From Flavobacterium cerinum (GTDB lineage Bacteria; Bacteroidota; Bacteroidia; Flavobacteriales; Flavobacteriaceae), in NCBI RefSeq assembly GCF_024496085.1, contig NZ_CP101751.1, positions 1,860,001 to 1,924,000 of the forward strand: a stretch of DNA of 64,000 nt, in the 5' to 3' direction. Each line of letters begins with the position of its first letter. Positions within the stretch are counted from its first letter, which is position 1. The translations under genes were made by a program, and so were the position numbers. Shown piece after piece: positions 45,029-51,539 of the stretch. The notes under the pieces were generated by a model. That model did no database searches and was not told where the DNA came from. It saw nothing but the letters and a program-made list of their open reading frames with translations.

Positions 45029-45430
45029 ATGAAAAGTGAAATGATAAAAATCCTTGTAATATCTGCTAGTGCGATTGTATTGCAGTCTTGCAGTTACGGC
45101 GCTTATGTGAATGAGACCTTTACACCGCTAACCGAAGCAGTTCCCACTTGCGAAAAACAACCGGAGCAGGTGGAACTTTATTTTGACGGAGAAAAAACAG
45201 ATTTTGACTACGTTAAAATCGGACTGATTCAGATTGAAGGAGCAATAAATACGCAGCAAGCGGAATTGATCGAAAGATTTAAAAAGCTCGCTAAAAGTAA
45301 ATGTGCTAATGCGATTATCGGCATTAAAAAAGTTTATAAAACAAGAGAACAAGGATTGATAGGTATCGATGAAAAACCGGAAGCGTATACATCGGAAGTA
45401 TTTTATGGTATTGCAGTAAACAAAAGTTAA
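45029..45430 (+). CDS. Lipoprotein of unknown function
   Basis: 133 residues from MKSEMIKILV. Signal and lipobox IVLQSC (Cys about 21). The mature part shows VELYFDGEKTDFDYVKIGLIQIEG and CANAIIGIKKVYK, a pattern resembling the heavy-metal-binding YbjQ/RcsF-like fold, with one further Cys pair (CEKQ and KCAN). Identity not settled. Monocistronic. Confidence 0.75.
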   Translation: MKSEMIKILVISASAIVLQSCSYGAYVNETFTPLTEAVPTCEKQPEQVELYFDGEKTDFDYVKIGLIQIEGAINTQQAELIERFKKLAKSKCANAIIGIKKVYKTREQGLIGIDEKPEAYTSEVFYGIAVNKS

Positions 45431-45478
45431 ATTTTAAACCGCTTTCCTGACCTTGCTTTATTTTGAAGTTTTACTGTT

Positions 45479-45486
45479 TATATTTG
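45479..45486 (+). promoter_or_regulatory. Promoter -7 box almost touching a start codon
   Basis: TATATTTG ends 4 bases before the ATG at 45491. With the usual spacing, transcription would start at or near the A of the ATG. Confidence 0.45.
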
Positions 45487-45490
45487 TGGC

Positions 45491-46654
45491 ATGCAGCTAT
45501 CGGTTATTATCCTGAATTACAACGTCCGTTATTTTTTAGAGCAATGTGTTTTGAGTGTTCAAAAGGCATTGCAAAATATCGATGGTGAAATTATTGTGGT
45601 TGACAATGCTTCTGCGGATGACAGTTGTGCCATGATGCGGGAGCGTTTTCCGGACATTACATTAATTGCCAACAAAGATAATTTAGGGTTTCCGAAAGGG
45701 AATAACATTGGTGTGGCACAGGCCAAAGGAGAATATGTCTGCATCTTAAATCCGGATACGGTAGTGGCGGAAGATACTTTCGAAAAAGTGTTGAATTTTG
45801 CCCGTCAACAAACGGATACAGGTATCATCGGCTGTAAGCTGATTGACGGTACCGGACATTTCTTGCCGGAATCCAAAAGAGGTGTGCCAACTCCTTGGGT
45901 AGCCTTTACAAAAATTACAAGTCTGTATAAATTTTTTCCGAAGACAAAGCTGTTTAATCAGTATTATGCGCAACATCTGGATGAAAATCAAACAGGAAAA
46001 GCTGCTATTCTGGTTGGTGCTTTTATGGTGCTAAAGCGGGATTTATATCTGGAAGTGGATGGTTTTGACGAAAACTGTTTTATGTATTCGGATGATATCG
46101 ATTTGTCGTATCTCGTGCTAAAAACAGGAAAGTCGAATTATTATTTCCACGAAACTACAGTGATTCACTATAAAGGAGAAAGCACAGTGAAAGACGGAAC
46201 GTATATGAAACGCTTCCGCGAAGCAATGCAGTTTTTTTACCGGAAACATTTTAAAGCCTCCTTTTTCTTCGATGTTTTTATGCAAATCGGAACTTTTGTT
46301 TTCGCGATGTTTAAAAAAAAGCAGACAGGTAAGAAGAAGTCGGCAGAAGTAAACGCTTATTGGCTGTTTTCCAAGGAGGAACGGTTAAAAGAAAAATTAG
46401 CGCAACAGCTTCAAAAAAAGCTGTATTGGAATAAGGATATTAATGAAAATGCGTTATTTTCGCAATCGGATTTAAAAGAGAAACCAATAACGATTCTGTT
46501 AGATAATAACAGTTTTAGTTTCCGGGAAATTATCGCTTTTTTAGAGCGCCATAAAGATGAAAAATTTACATTCAGAATCATTCCGGAAGGAACGGCTTAC
46601 TGGATTGGCAGTGATAGCAGTAACGACAGAGGTGAGATTGTAAAAATTAAATAA
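45491..46654 (+). CDS. GT2-family glycosyltransferase
   Basis: 387 residues. GT-A fold: LSVIILNYNVRYFLEQCVLSV at the N-terminus, IIVVDNASADDS, ILNPDTVV as the DxD-type site and GFDENCFMYSDDIDLSYLV as the catalytic region. It resembles rhamnosyl- or dTDP-sugar-dependent transferases. The last 120 residues are a basic, poorly conserved tail. Probably acts in polysaccharide or lipid glycosylation; no sugar cluster nearby. The leader seems absent or very short. Confidence 0.9.
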   Translation: MQLSVIILNYNVRYFLEQCVLSVQKALQNIDGEIIVVDNASADDSCAMMRERFPDITLIANKDNLGFPKGNNIGVAQAKGEYVCILNPDTVVAEDTFEKVLNFARQQTDTGIIGCKLIDGTGHFLPESKRGVPTPWVAFTKITSLYKFFPKTKLFNQYYAQHLDENQTGKAAILVGAFMVLKRDLYLEVDGFDENCFMYSDDIDLSYLVLKTGKSNYYFHETTVIHYKGESTVKDGTYMKRFREAMQFFYRKHFKASFFFDVFMQIGTFVFAMFKKKQTGKKKSAEVNAYWLFSKEERLKEKLAQQLQKKLYWNKDINENALFSQSDLKEKPITILLDNNSFSFREIIAFLERHKDEKFTFRIIPEGTAYWIGSDSSNDRGEIVKIK

Positions 46655-46692
46655 TAATTGCATTTTGTGAAATAATAAATCGAAATAAATAT

Positions 46693-46700
46693 TAATTTTG
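46693..46700 (+). promoter_or_regulatory. Promoter -7 box of E2 gene
   Basis: TAATTTTG, 38 bases before the ATG at 46738. Confidence 0.55.
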
Positions 46701-46737
46701 CAAAGTGAGTAAGAAAAAACAACTTTAGTTTAAAGAT

Positions 46738-48042
46738 ATGGCAAGGTTTGAATTAAAACTGCCCAAAATGGGAGAAAGTGTTGCTGAAGCAACGATAACC
46801 AACTGGTTGAAAAACGTAGGCGAGACTATTGAGGCGGATGAAGCGGTTTTGGAAATCGCTACCGATAAAGTAGACAGCGAAGTACCATCAGAAGTTTCCG
46901 GTACATTAGCGGAAATCCTTTTTAACGTGGATGATGTTGTAAAAGTAGGTCAGACGATCGCTATCATCGAAACGGAAGGTGCTGCTGCGGAAGCTCCGAA
47001 AGCGGAAGCTGCTCCGGCTGCTGTTGCAGAAGTAACGAAAATGGTTGAAACAGCTGCTGCCGTTACTGCTCCTGCTGATTTTTCAGATTCGGATAAGTTT
47101 TTCTCACCGTTAGTAAAAAACATAGCTAAAGAAGAAGGAGTATCGGTTGCTGAATTAGAAGCAATTAACGGTACCGGTAAAGACGGAAGAGTAACTAAAA
47201 ACGATATATTAGATTACGTTAAAAACAGAGGTAGCCAGCCTGTAGCGGCTCCGGTAGTTGCCGAAGCTCCTAAAGCTGCTGCTCCGCAACCGGTTGCTAC
47301 TGCTGCTAAAGCGGTTCCGGTATCGGTAAACGGCGGAGACGAAATCGTTGAAATGGACAGAATGCGTAAACTGATCTCCGGTTATATGGTTCAGTCAAAA
47401 CAGACTTCTGCTCACGTACAATCATTCATTGAAGTAGATGTAACGAATATCGTTAAATGGAGAGATAAAGTTAAAAATGCTTTCGAAAAACGCGAAGGTG
47501 AAAAATTAACGTTTACTCCAATCTTTATGGAAGCGGTAGCAAAAGCGTTAAGAGACTTCCCTGGAATGAATATTTCAGTTGACGGTGAATACATCATCAA
47601 AAAGAAAAATATTAACTTAGGTATGGCGGCTGCTTTACCGAACGGAAACTTAATTGTTCCGGTAATTAAAAATGCAGATCAGTTAAATCTGGTTGGTATG
47701 GCTAAAGCGGTAAACGATTTAGGTAACCGTGCAAAAGCCGGTAAATTAAAACCGGATGATACTCAAGGTGGTACTTATACGGTAACGAATGTCGGAACGT
47801 TCGGAAGCGTTTTCGGAACGCCGATTATCAATCAACCGCAAGTGGGTATCTTAGCATTAGGAGCAATCCGTAAAGTGCCGGCAGTTATCGAAACTCCTGA
47901 AGGTGATTTTATCGGAATCCGTCAGAAAATGTTCTTATCGCACAGTTATGACCACCGAGTGGTAGACGGTGCATTAGGAGGAAGCTTTGTAAAACGCGTA
48001 GCGGATTACCTGGAAGCTTGGGATATCAATAGAGATATTTAA
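46738..48042 (+). CDS. 2-oxo acid dehydrogenase E2 (lipoyl acyltransferase)
   Basis: 434 residues. Lipoyl domain 1-78 with the lipoylated Lys in EIATDKVDSEV; Ala/Pro-rich linker; E1/E3-binding domain about 120-160 (SPLVKNIAKEEGVSV, GTGKDGRVTKNDILDYV); second linker; catalytic domain from about 200 with SHSYDHRVVDG containing the active His. The single lipoyl domain and MARFELKLPKMGESVAEA start point to the branched-chain or 2-oxoglutarate type, not pyruvate. E1 and E3 are not nearby. Confidence 0.94.
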   Translation: MARFELKLPKMGESVAEATITNWLKNVGETIEADEAVLEIATDKVDSEVPSEVSGTLAEILFNVDDVVKVGQTIAIIETEGAAAEAPKAEAAPAAVAEVTKMVETAAAVTAPADFSDSDKFFSPLVKNIAKEEGVSVAELEAINGTGKDGRVTKNDILDYVKNRGSQPVAAPVVAEAPKAAAPQPVATAAKAVPVSVNGGDEIVEMDRMRKLISGYMVQSKQTSAHVQSFIEVDVTNIVKWRDKVKNAFEKREGEKLTFTPIFMEAVAKALRDFPGMNISVDGEYIIKKKNINLGMAAALPNGNLIVPVIKNADQLNLVGMAKAVNDLGNRAKAGKLKPDDTQGGTYTVTNVGTFGSVFGTPIINQPQVGILALGAIRKVPAVIETPEGDFIGIRQKMFLSHSYDHRVVDGALGGSFVKRVADYLEAWDINRDI

Positions 48043-48058
48043 TCAAACTAATTATATA

Positions 48059-48080
48059 AAAGCCCCGTTTTCGGGGCTTT
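48059..48080. terminator. Bidirectional terminator
   Basis: Perfect 9-bp stem AAAGCCCCG / CGGGGCTTT with TTTT loop, between convergent E2 and WYL genes. Confidence 0.88.
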
Positions 48081-48082
48081 TT

Positions 48083-49096
48083 TTATGAGTTATATTTTAG
48101 ATTGGCTTTTTCCAATCGGCGCTTAATGCTGTCGGCTAGTCTTTTTGGAGACAGTACCTTAATGTTTTCCCCGAAACCTAATATTTCCCGTTCCAATTCA
48201 AAATTTAATACAACATCAATACGAATGATCAATCCGTTTTCATCTTCTTTTACAAGCTGTTGTGAATGATGTAACGGCTTGGTTTTTACATACGGACTGT
48301 TATACGGATCAAATTGTAAAATAACCCGACATGCCCGGTCTTTTTGCGTTTTGGTTACACCGATGGTATCATCAAAATAGCGATCAAAATCAACGCCTTC
48401 ATAGGGAATGTATAGATCTTTGGACAAGGTGTAAAAAGCTTCTATACGGTCGAGTGCCAAAGTGATCAGTGTGGTTCCCTTTTTGGGTTTTGTTATCAGA
48501 AACCAACGATTCCGGTATTCTTTTAAAAGATACGGATGATAAATATCTTGTTTGGATTCTTTTGCGCGGAATGATCTGTACTCGATTAATAAAGGAGTTT
48601 GATTTAAAATAGCCTGATATAACGGCGTCAGGTGTTCAATTCCTTTTAACCGGTTGTTGCTTTCAAATTGGATATGATTTTTGGTTTTATCAGACGATTT
48701 GTTAAGATTGTTTTCCAATCGGGCTATCATTTCACTCATCTCATCAAAATAATTGAAACCGTTGAATTGTTTTAAAAGCGCAACAATTTCCTTCATCTTT
48801 TCCATATCCATAGTATTGATAGGCGAGTTGGTAATACTATATTGATCATCTTCATAAGTATAAAACTTCCGGTCGATCACAATAATCGGAGCGTTATAGC
48901 CCAATCGGTCACTGCGCATCATTTGAATGTCACCTTGTATGGTTCGCTTACTGATGCCGGAAGTGATACCTTCATATTCATATAGCGAGTCGGCTACTTT
49001 TTCAATCAGATCTTCCAATGTCCACTTTCGAAAACGGTTACGCAGACAATTATCGATGGTTTTATAACGAATTAATGCGAGTTTATTGGTAGCCAT
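48083..49096 (-). CDS. WYL-domain transcriptional regulator
   Basis: 337 residues. N-terminal winged helix (about 1-65: RYKTIDNCLRN, SKRTIQGDIQMM as recognition helix). WYL domain about 150-240, in which the name-giving motif reads RNRWFLI, with TLALDRIEAF after it. WCX-type C-terminal extension to the end. WYL domains bind nucleic-acid-like or nucleotide ligands and often control RNA-repair and defence genes. It is divergent from the Ro60/Y-RNA/RtcB operon across a 285-base region carrying two repeated sites, so it most likely regulates that operon and itself. Confidence 0.92.
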   Translation of the reverse strand: MATNKLALIRYKTIDNCLRNRFRKWTLEDLIEKVADSLYEYEGITSGISKRTIQGDIQMMRSDRLGYNAPIIVIDRKFYTYEDDQYSITNSPINTMDMEKMKEIVALLKQFNGFNYFDEMSEMIARLENNLNKSSDKTKNHIQFESNNRLKGIEHLTPLYQAILNQTPLLIEYRSFRAKESKQDIYHPYLLKEYRNRWFLITKPKKGTTLITLALDRIEAFYTLSKDLYIPYEGVDFDRYFDDTIGVTKTQKDRACRVILQFDPYNSPYVKTKPLHHSQQLVKEDENGLIIRIDVVLNFELEREILGFGENIKVLSPKRLADSIKRRLEKANLKYNS

Positions 49097-49155
49097 AATA
49101 AAGGTGAATTGATGGTTTTGATGAATTATTGCTGAATCAGACTCCGATTCGGATG

Positions 49156-49192
49156 CAAAATTACATTTTATTGCGCAATATATTTGCGTAGT
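49156..49192 (-). promoter_or_regulatory. WYL gene promoter with candidate operator 1
   Basis: Minus-strand TAATTTTG (plus 49156-49163) is a perfect -7 box. Two bases upstream begins TTTTATTGCG-N10-GCGTAGT (plus 49166-49192), one of two copies. It also contains the palindrome ATTGCGCAAT. Confidence 0.65.
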
Positions 49193-49277
49193 AGTATGAA
49201 ATGTATTCGGTTTATTGATTTTTTTTAATTGTATTTTATTGTTTTATAGTGTATTGTGATTTTTATTGAAAAAAATA

Positions 49278-49320
49278 TTTTATTGCGTATTTATGATGCG
49301 TAGTTGAGTAGTCATCTTTG
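49278..49320 (+). promoter_or_regulatory. Ro60 operon promoter with candidate operator 2
   Basis: TTTTATTGCG-N10-GCGTAGT recurs at 49278-49304 and is followed after 8 bases by CATCTTTG (49313-49320), a one-mismatch TAnnTTTG. The site would overlap the -33 region, so a bound protein could activate or block RNA polymerase. Confidence 0.6.
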
Positions 49321-49381
49321 CAATGTCAGAATGAAACAACATTCCGGACACAAATAAAGTGTAACAACTAAAAGTAAAACG

Positions 49382-50899
49382 ATGAAATTCAATTTGTTAA
49401 ATAAAGAAAGAATCACGACTGTAAATCATGCGAAAGCAAAAGCATTTACAATGTCGCCGGGAGAAGAATTGTATACTGCGGTTGTTACAACCGGAATAAG
49501 CGATTCTTTTTATGAAAAAGAAAATAGCAGACTAATACGAATTAAAGAATTGGTGGCGGTTTGTGATCCGGAATTTGTTGCAAAATTAGCGGCCTATGCT
49601 CGAAATGAAATGAACTTGCGTTCCGTTCCTATGGTGTTGACGGTCGAATTGGCTAAAATGATTTCGGGAAGCTCAATCGTAAGTAAAACGGTGACTAATG
49701 TTGTAAAAAGAGCAGATGAAATTACGGAATTACTGGCTTACTATCAATTAGCAAATGAACGTAAAGAAATCAAAAAATTAAACCGACTTTCAAAGCAGAT
49801 TCAAAAAGGATTGGCAAAATCGTTTAATACTTTCGACGAATACCAGTTTGCTAAATACAACCGAAATACAGAAGTGAAATTAAAAGATGCATTGTTTTTA
49901 GTGCATCCGAAAGCAAAGGATGAAAGCCAACAGGCGATTTTTAATAAGATTGTAACCAATACATTAGCCATACCTTATACATGGGAAACGGAGCTTTCGA
50001 TTTTAGGGACTTTAAAATTTGAAAATAACAACGCCCGAAAGTCAGCTTTTACTCAAAAATGGGAAGAATTGATCGAAAGCAAAAAAGTAGGCTATATGGC
50101 TTTGATGCGAAATCTTAGAAATATACTCGAAGCGAATGTGTCAGCACAGCATATTGCTATGGTTTGTGATTATTTGGCTAACGAAAAAGCGGTGGAAAAC
50201 TCGAAACAATTGCCGTTTCGGTTTTTAGCAGCCTATAGAGAGATCAAACGAACGAATTCACAATTTACGCCTAACCTATTGGATGCTTTGGAAGAAGCCG
50301 TTACAATAAGTGCAAGAAATATTCGCGGATTTGATTATAACACTTCTGTCGTAATTGCCTGTGATGTATCGGGTTCGATGCAAAAACCGGTATCTGCTAA
50401 AAGTAGCGTGCTATTATATGATATCGGTTTAATGTTGGGGATGTTAATGCAATCCCGTTGTCAAAATGTGATTAGCGGTATGTTTGGCGATACCTGGAAA
50501 ACGATTCATATGTCCCGAAGAAATATTTTGGCGAATGTCGAAGAATATTATAAAAGAGAAGGGGAAGTAGGATATGCAACCAACGGACATTTGGTATTGG
50601 ATGATTTGATCGCTAAAAACCAGATTGTTGATAAAGTGATGTTGTTTACTGATGTCCAGATGTGGAATAGTACGTCATTATTTGGTTCCTTTTCGAGGTC
50701 ATGGAAAAAATATAAAAAGATAGCACCGGAAGCCAAATTGTATTTATTTGATTTGGCAGGTTATGGCCATCAACCGATTGATATTCGACAAGATGATGTG
50801 TATTTGTTGGCCGGATGGTCTGATAAAATATTCGATGTTTTAAATGCTTTGGAAAATAAAGAAACAGCCCTTGATACGATTAATAAAATCGGGTTGTAG
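49382..50899 (+). CDS. rsr: Ro60/Rsr (TROVE-vWA) RNA-binding protein
   Basis: 505 residues. TROVE HEAT-repeat ring about 10-320 (AYARNEMNLRSVPMVLTVELAK, LLDALEEAVTISARNIRGF) followed by a vWA domain whose metal site DVSGS is at residues 328-332 with TDVQMW later. The ring binds single-stranded 3' ends of misfolded RNA and Y RNA on its outer surface. Located upstream of five Y-RNA-like units and RtcB. The ATG follows an AACGATG context with AAAAGTAAAACG ahead; leader about 55 bases. Confidence 0.96.
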   Translation: MKFNLLNKERITTVNHAKAKAFTMSPGEELYTAVVTTGISDSFYEKENSRLIRIKELVAVCDPEFVAKLAAYARNEMNLRSVPMVLTVELAKMISGSSIVSKTVTNVVKRADEITELLAYYQLANERKEIKKLNRLSKQIQKGLAKSFNTFDEYQFAKYNRNTEVKLKDALFLVHPKAKDESQQAIFNKIVTNTLAIPYTWETELSILGTLKFENNNARKSAFTQKWEELIESKKVGYMALMRNLRNILEANVSAQHIAMVCDYLANEKAVENSKQLPFRFLAAYREIKRTNSQFTPNLLDALEEAVTISARNIRGFDYNTSVVIACDVSGSMQKPVSAKSSVLLYDIGLMLGMLMQSRCQNVISGMFGDTWKTIHMSRRNILANVEEYYKREGEVGYATNGHLVLDDLIAKNQIVDKVMLFTDVQMWNSTSLFGSFSRSWKKYKKIAPEAKLYLFDLAGYGHQPIDIRQDDVYLLAGWSDKIFDVLNALENKETALDTINKIGL

Positions 50900-50906
50900 C
50901 TGAGGC

Positions 50907-50935
50907 ACTCCCGTGGTTAAGAACACTGCGGGAGT
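50907..50935 (+). other. Hairpin directly after the Ro60 stop
   Basis: ACTCCCG / CGGGAGT, 7-bp stem; the inner GTGGTT...AACAC can pair further. No T-tract follows, so it is not a normal terminator. The inner part resembles a D-arm. It may be a processing signal or a barrier protecting the mRNA 3' end at the junction with the Y-RNA array. Confidence 0.5.
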
Positions 50936-50949
50936 TATAAAGAAAATAA

Positions 50950-51083
50950 AAAACAAGTGTCGTAAAGAAGGGTTACTTCGTATTTAAAGTATTCGGGACG
51001 CGGGTTCAAGTCCCGCCATCGGTAAGATGTAGCTCAGTTGGTAGAGCAGAATTAATACTCTTTTTGATAGGTTGCCTTGTTTT
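50950..51083 (+). ncRNA. Y-RNA-like ncRNA, unit 1 (permuted tRNA-like domain)
   Basis: About 134 bases. Closing helix AAAACAAG/CTTGTTTT (50950-57 with 51076-83). Then GTGTCGT opposite TTGCC: G57-C76, bulged U58, G59-C75, U60-G74, bulged C61, G62-U73, recalling the Ro-binding helix of Y RNAs. Second helix AAAGA/TCTTT (50964-68, 51059-63). TTACTTCG at 50973-80. tRNA-like part: T-arm stem GCGGG/CCCGC with loop TTCAAGT (51000-51016), acceptor CATC/GATG closed by GGTAA (51017-29), UA, D-arm GCTC-N8-GAGC (51032-47). Order T-arm, acceptor, D-arm is a circular permutation, as in YrlA RNAs. Confidence 0.85.
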
Positions 51084-51090
51084 AAAATAA

Positions 51091-51225
51091 AACAGGATGT
51101 TGTAGAAAAAAGTTACTTCGTCACCATTTGGGGGAGGAATAACGAAGTTGTAAAAGCAGCAAGGTTATCCGGTTCGACTCCGGCAATGATGCGCCCCCGT
51201 ACTTTTTTCGAATGTTACTCCTGTT
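51091..51225 (+). ncRNA. Y-RNA-like ncRNA, unit 2
   Basis: About 135 bases. Closing helix AACAGG/CCTGTT (51091-96, 51220-25). Bulged element GATGTTGT opposite GTTACTC: G99-C218, U100-A217, U101 bulged, G102-U216 (51 kb prefix omitted for the last three digits). Second helix GAAAAAAGT/ACTTTTTTC (51105-13, 51201-09), overlapping TTACTTCG at 51113-20. Body: GGGGG/CCCCC stem (51130-34, 51194-98) and a T-arm CCGG-TTCGACT-CCGG (51169-83). A D-like stretch GTTGTAAAAGC precedes the T-arm rather than following it, so this copy is not permuted in the same way. ACTTCGT can also pair with ACGAAGT (51142-48). Confidence 0.75.
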
Positions 51226-51305
51226 ACAATAGATGTCGTAAACAAATGTTACTTCGTTGGTTGATTAAATCGGGTTCGAGTCCCGAATGTCATTTGTTGC
51301 TTGTT
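51226..51305 (+). ncRNA. Y-RNA-like ncRNA, unit 3 (T-arm only)
   Basis: About 80 bases; limits uncertain because the closing helix is weak (ACAA/TTGT). GATGTCGT (51232-39) opposite TTGC (51297-300): G235-C300, U236-G299, C237 bulged, G238-U298. Second helix ACAAATG/CATTTGT, perfect 7 bp (51242-48, 51291-97). TTACTTCG 51249-56. Body keeps only a T-arm, CGGG-TTCGAGT-CCCG (51271-85). No D-arm or acceptor stem seen. Confidence 0.72.
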
Positions 51306-51312
51306 ACTCAAA

Positions 51313-51381
51313 AAAAGAGTGCCGTGTTAAAATGTTACTTCGTTCCAAAAAAGATCCCATTTTACAATAGTTGCCTCTTTT
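51313..51381 (+). ncRNA. Y-RNA-like ncRNA, unit 4 (no tRNA-like part)
   Basis: About 69 bases. Closing helix AAAAGAG/CTCTTTT, perfect 7 bp (51313-19, 51375-81). GTGCCGT opposite TTGCC: U320 bulged, G321-C374, C322-G373, C323 bulged, G324-U372. Second helix AAAATG/CATTTT (51329-34, 51358-63). TTACTTCG 51335-42. The remaining loop is about 15 bases and has no T- or D-arm, so this is the minimal form of the unit. Confidence 0.7.
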
Positions 51382-51399
51382 AAAATTTAAAAATCAGCT

Positions 51400-51520
51400 A
51401 CCGGTGCCGTAAAAAAAAGATACTTCGATTAGGGATCGGGTATTGCAGGTTCGATTCCTGCTCTGTATAGATAGTGTAATGGTAACACACCTTTAGAACT
51501 TTTTTTGATCATTGCCCGGT
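51400..51520 (+). ncRNA. Y-RNA-like ncRNA, unit 5 (permuted tRNA-like domain)
   Basis: About 121 bases. Closing helix ACCGG/CCGGT (51400-04, 51516-20). GTGCCGT opposite TTGCC: U405 bulged, G406-C515, C407-G514, C408 bulged, G409-U513. Second helix AAAAAAAG/CTTTTTTT (51412-19, 51499-506). ATACTTCG 51420-27. tRNA-like part: T-arm GCAGG-TTCGATT-CCTGC (51445-61), short stem TCT-N4-AGA, UA, D-arm GTGT-AATGGTA-ACAC (51474-88) with the GG of a D-loop. Same permuted order as unit 1. Ends 19 bases before the nucleotidyltransferase ATG. Confidence 0.83.
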
Positions 51521-51539
51521 TTTATAAAAAAGATTAAAA

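Noticed and set aside
51072..51383. 103-codon open frame within the RNA array
   Set aside because: It runs across units 1 to 4, has an odd composition rich in Cys, Ser and basic residues without a domain, and every part is explained by RNA helices conserved between units.
50973..51427. Repeated TTACTTCG taken as a CRISPR or iteron array
   Set aside because: The repeat is 8 bases, spacing varies from 85 to 140 bases, and it is embedded in larger structured units.
51000..51488. T-arm and D-arm sequences read as ordinary tRNA genes
   Set aside because: The D-arm follows the T-arm, acceptor stems are only 3-4 bp and closed by loops, and no anticodon arm lies between them, so no canonical tRNA can form.
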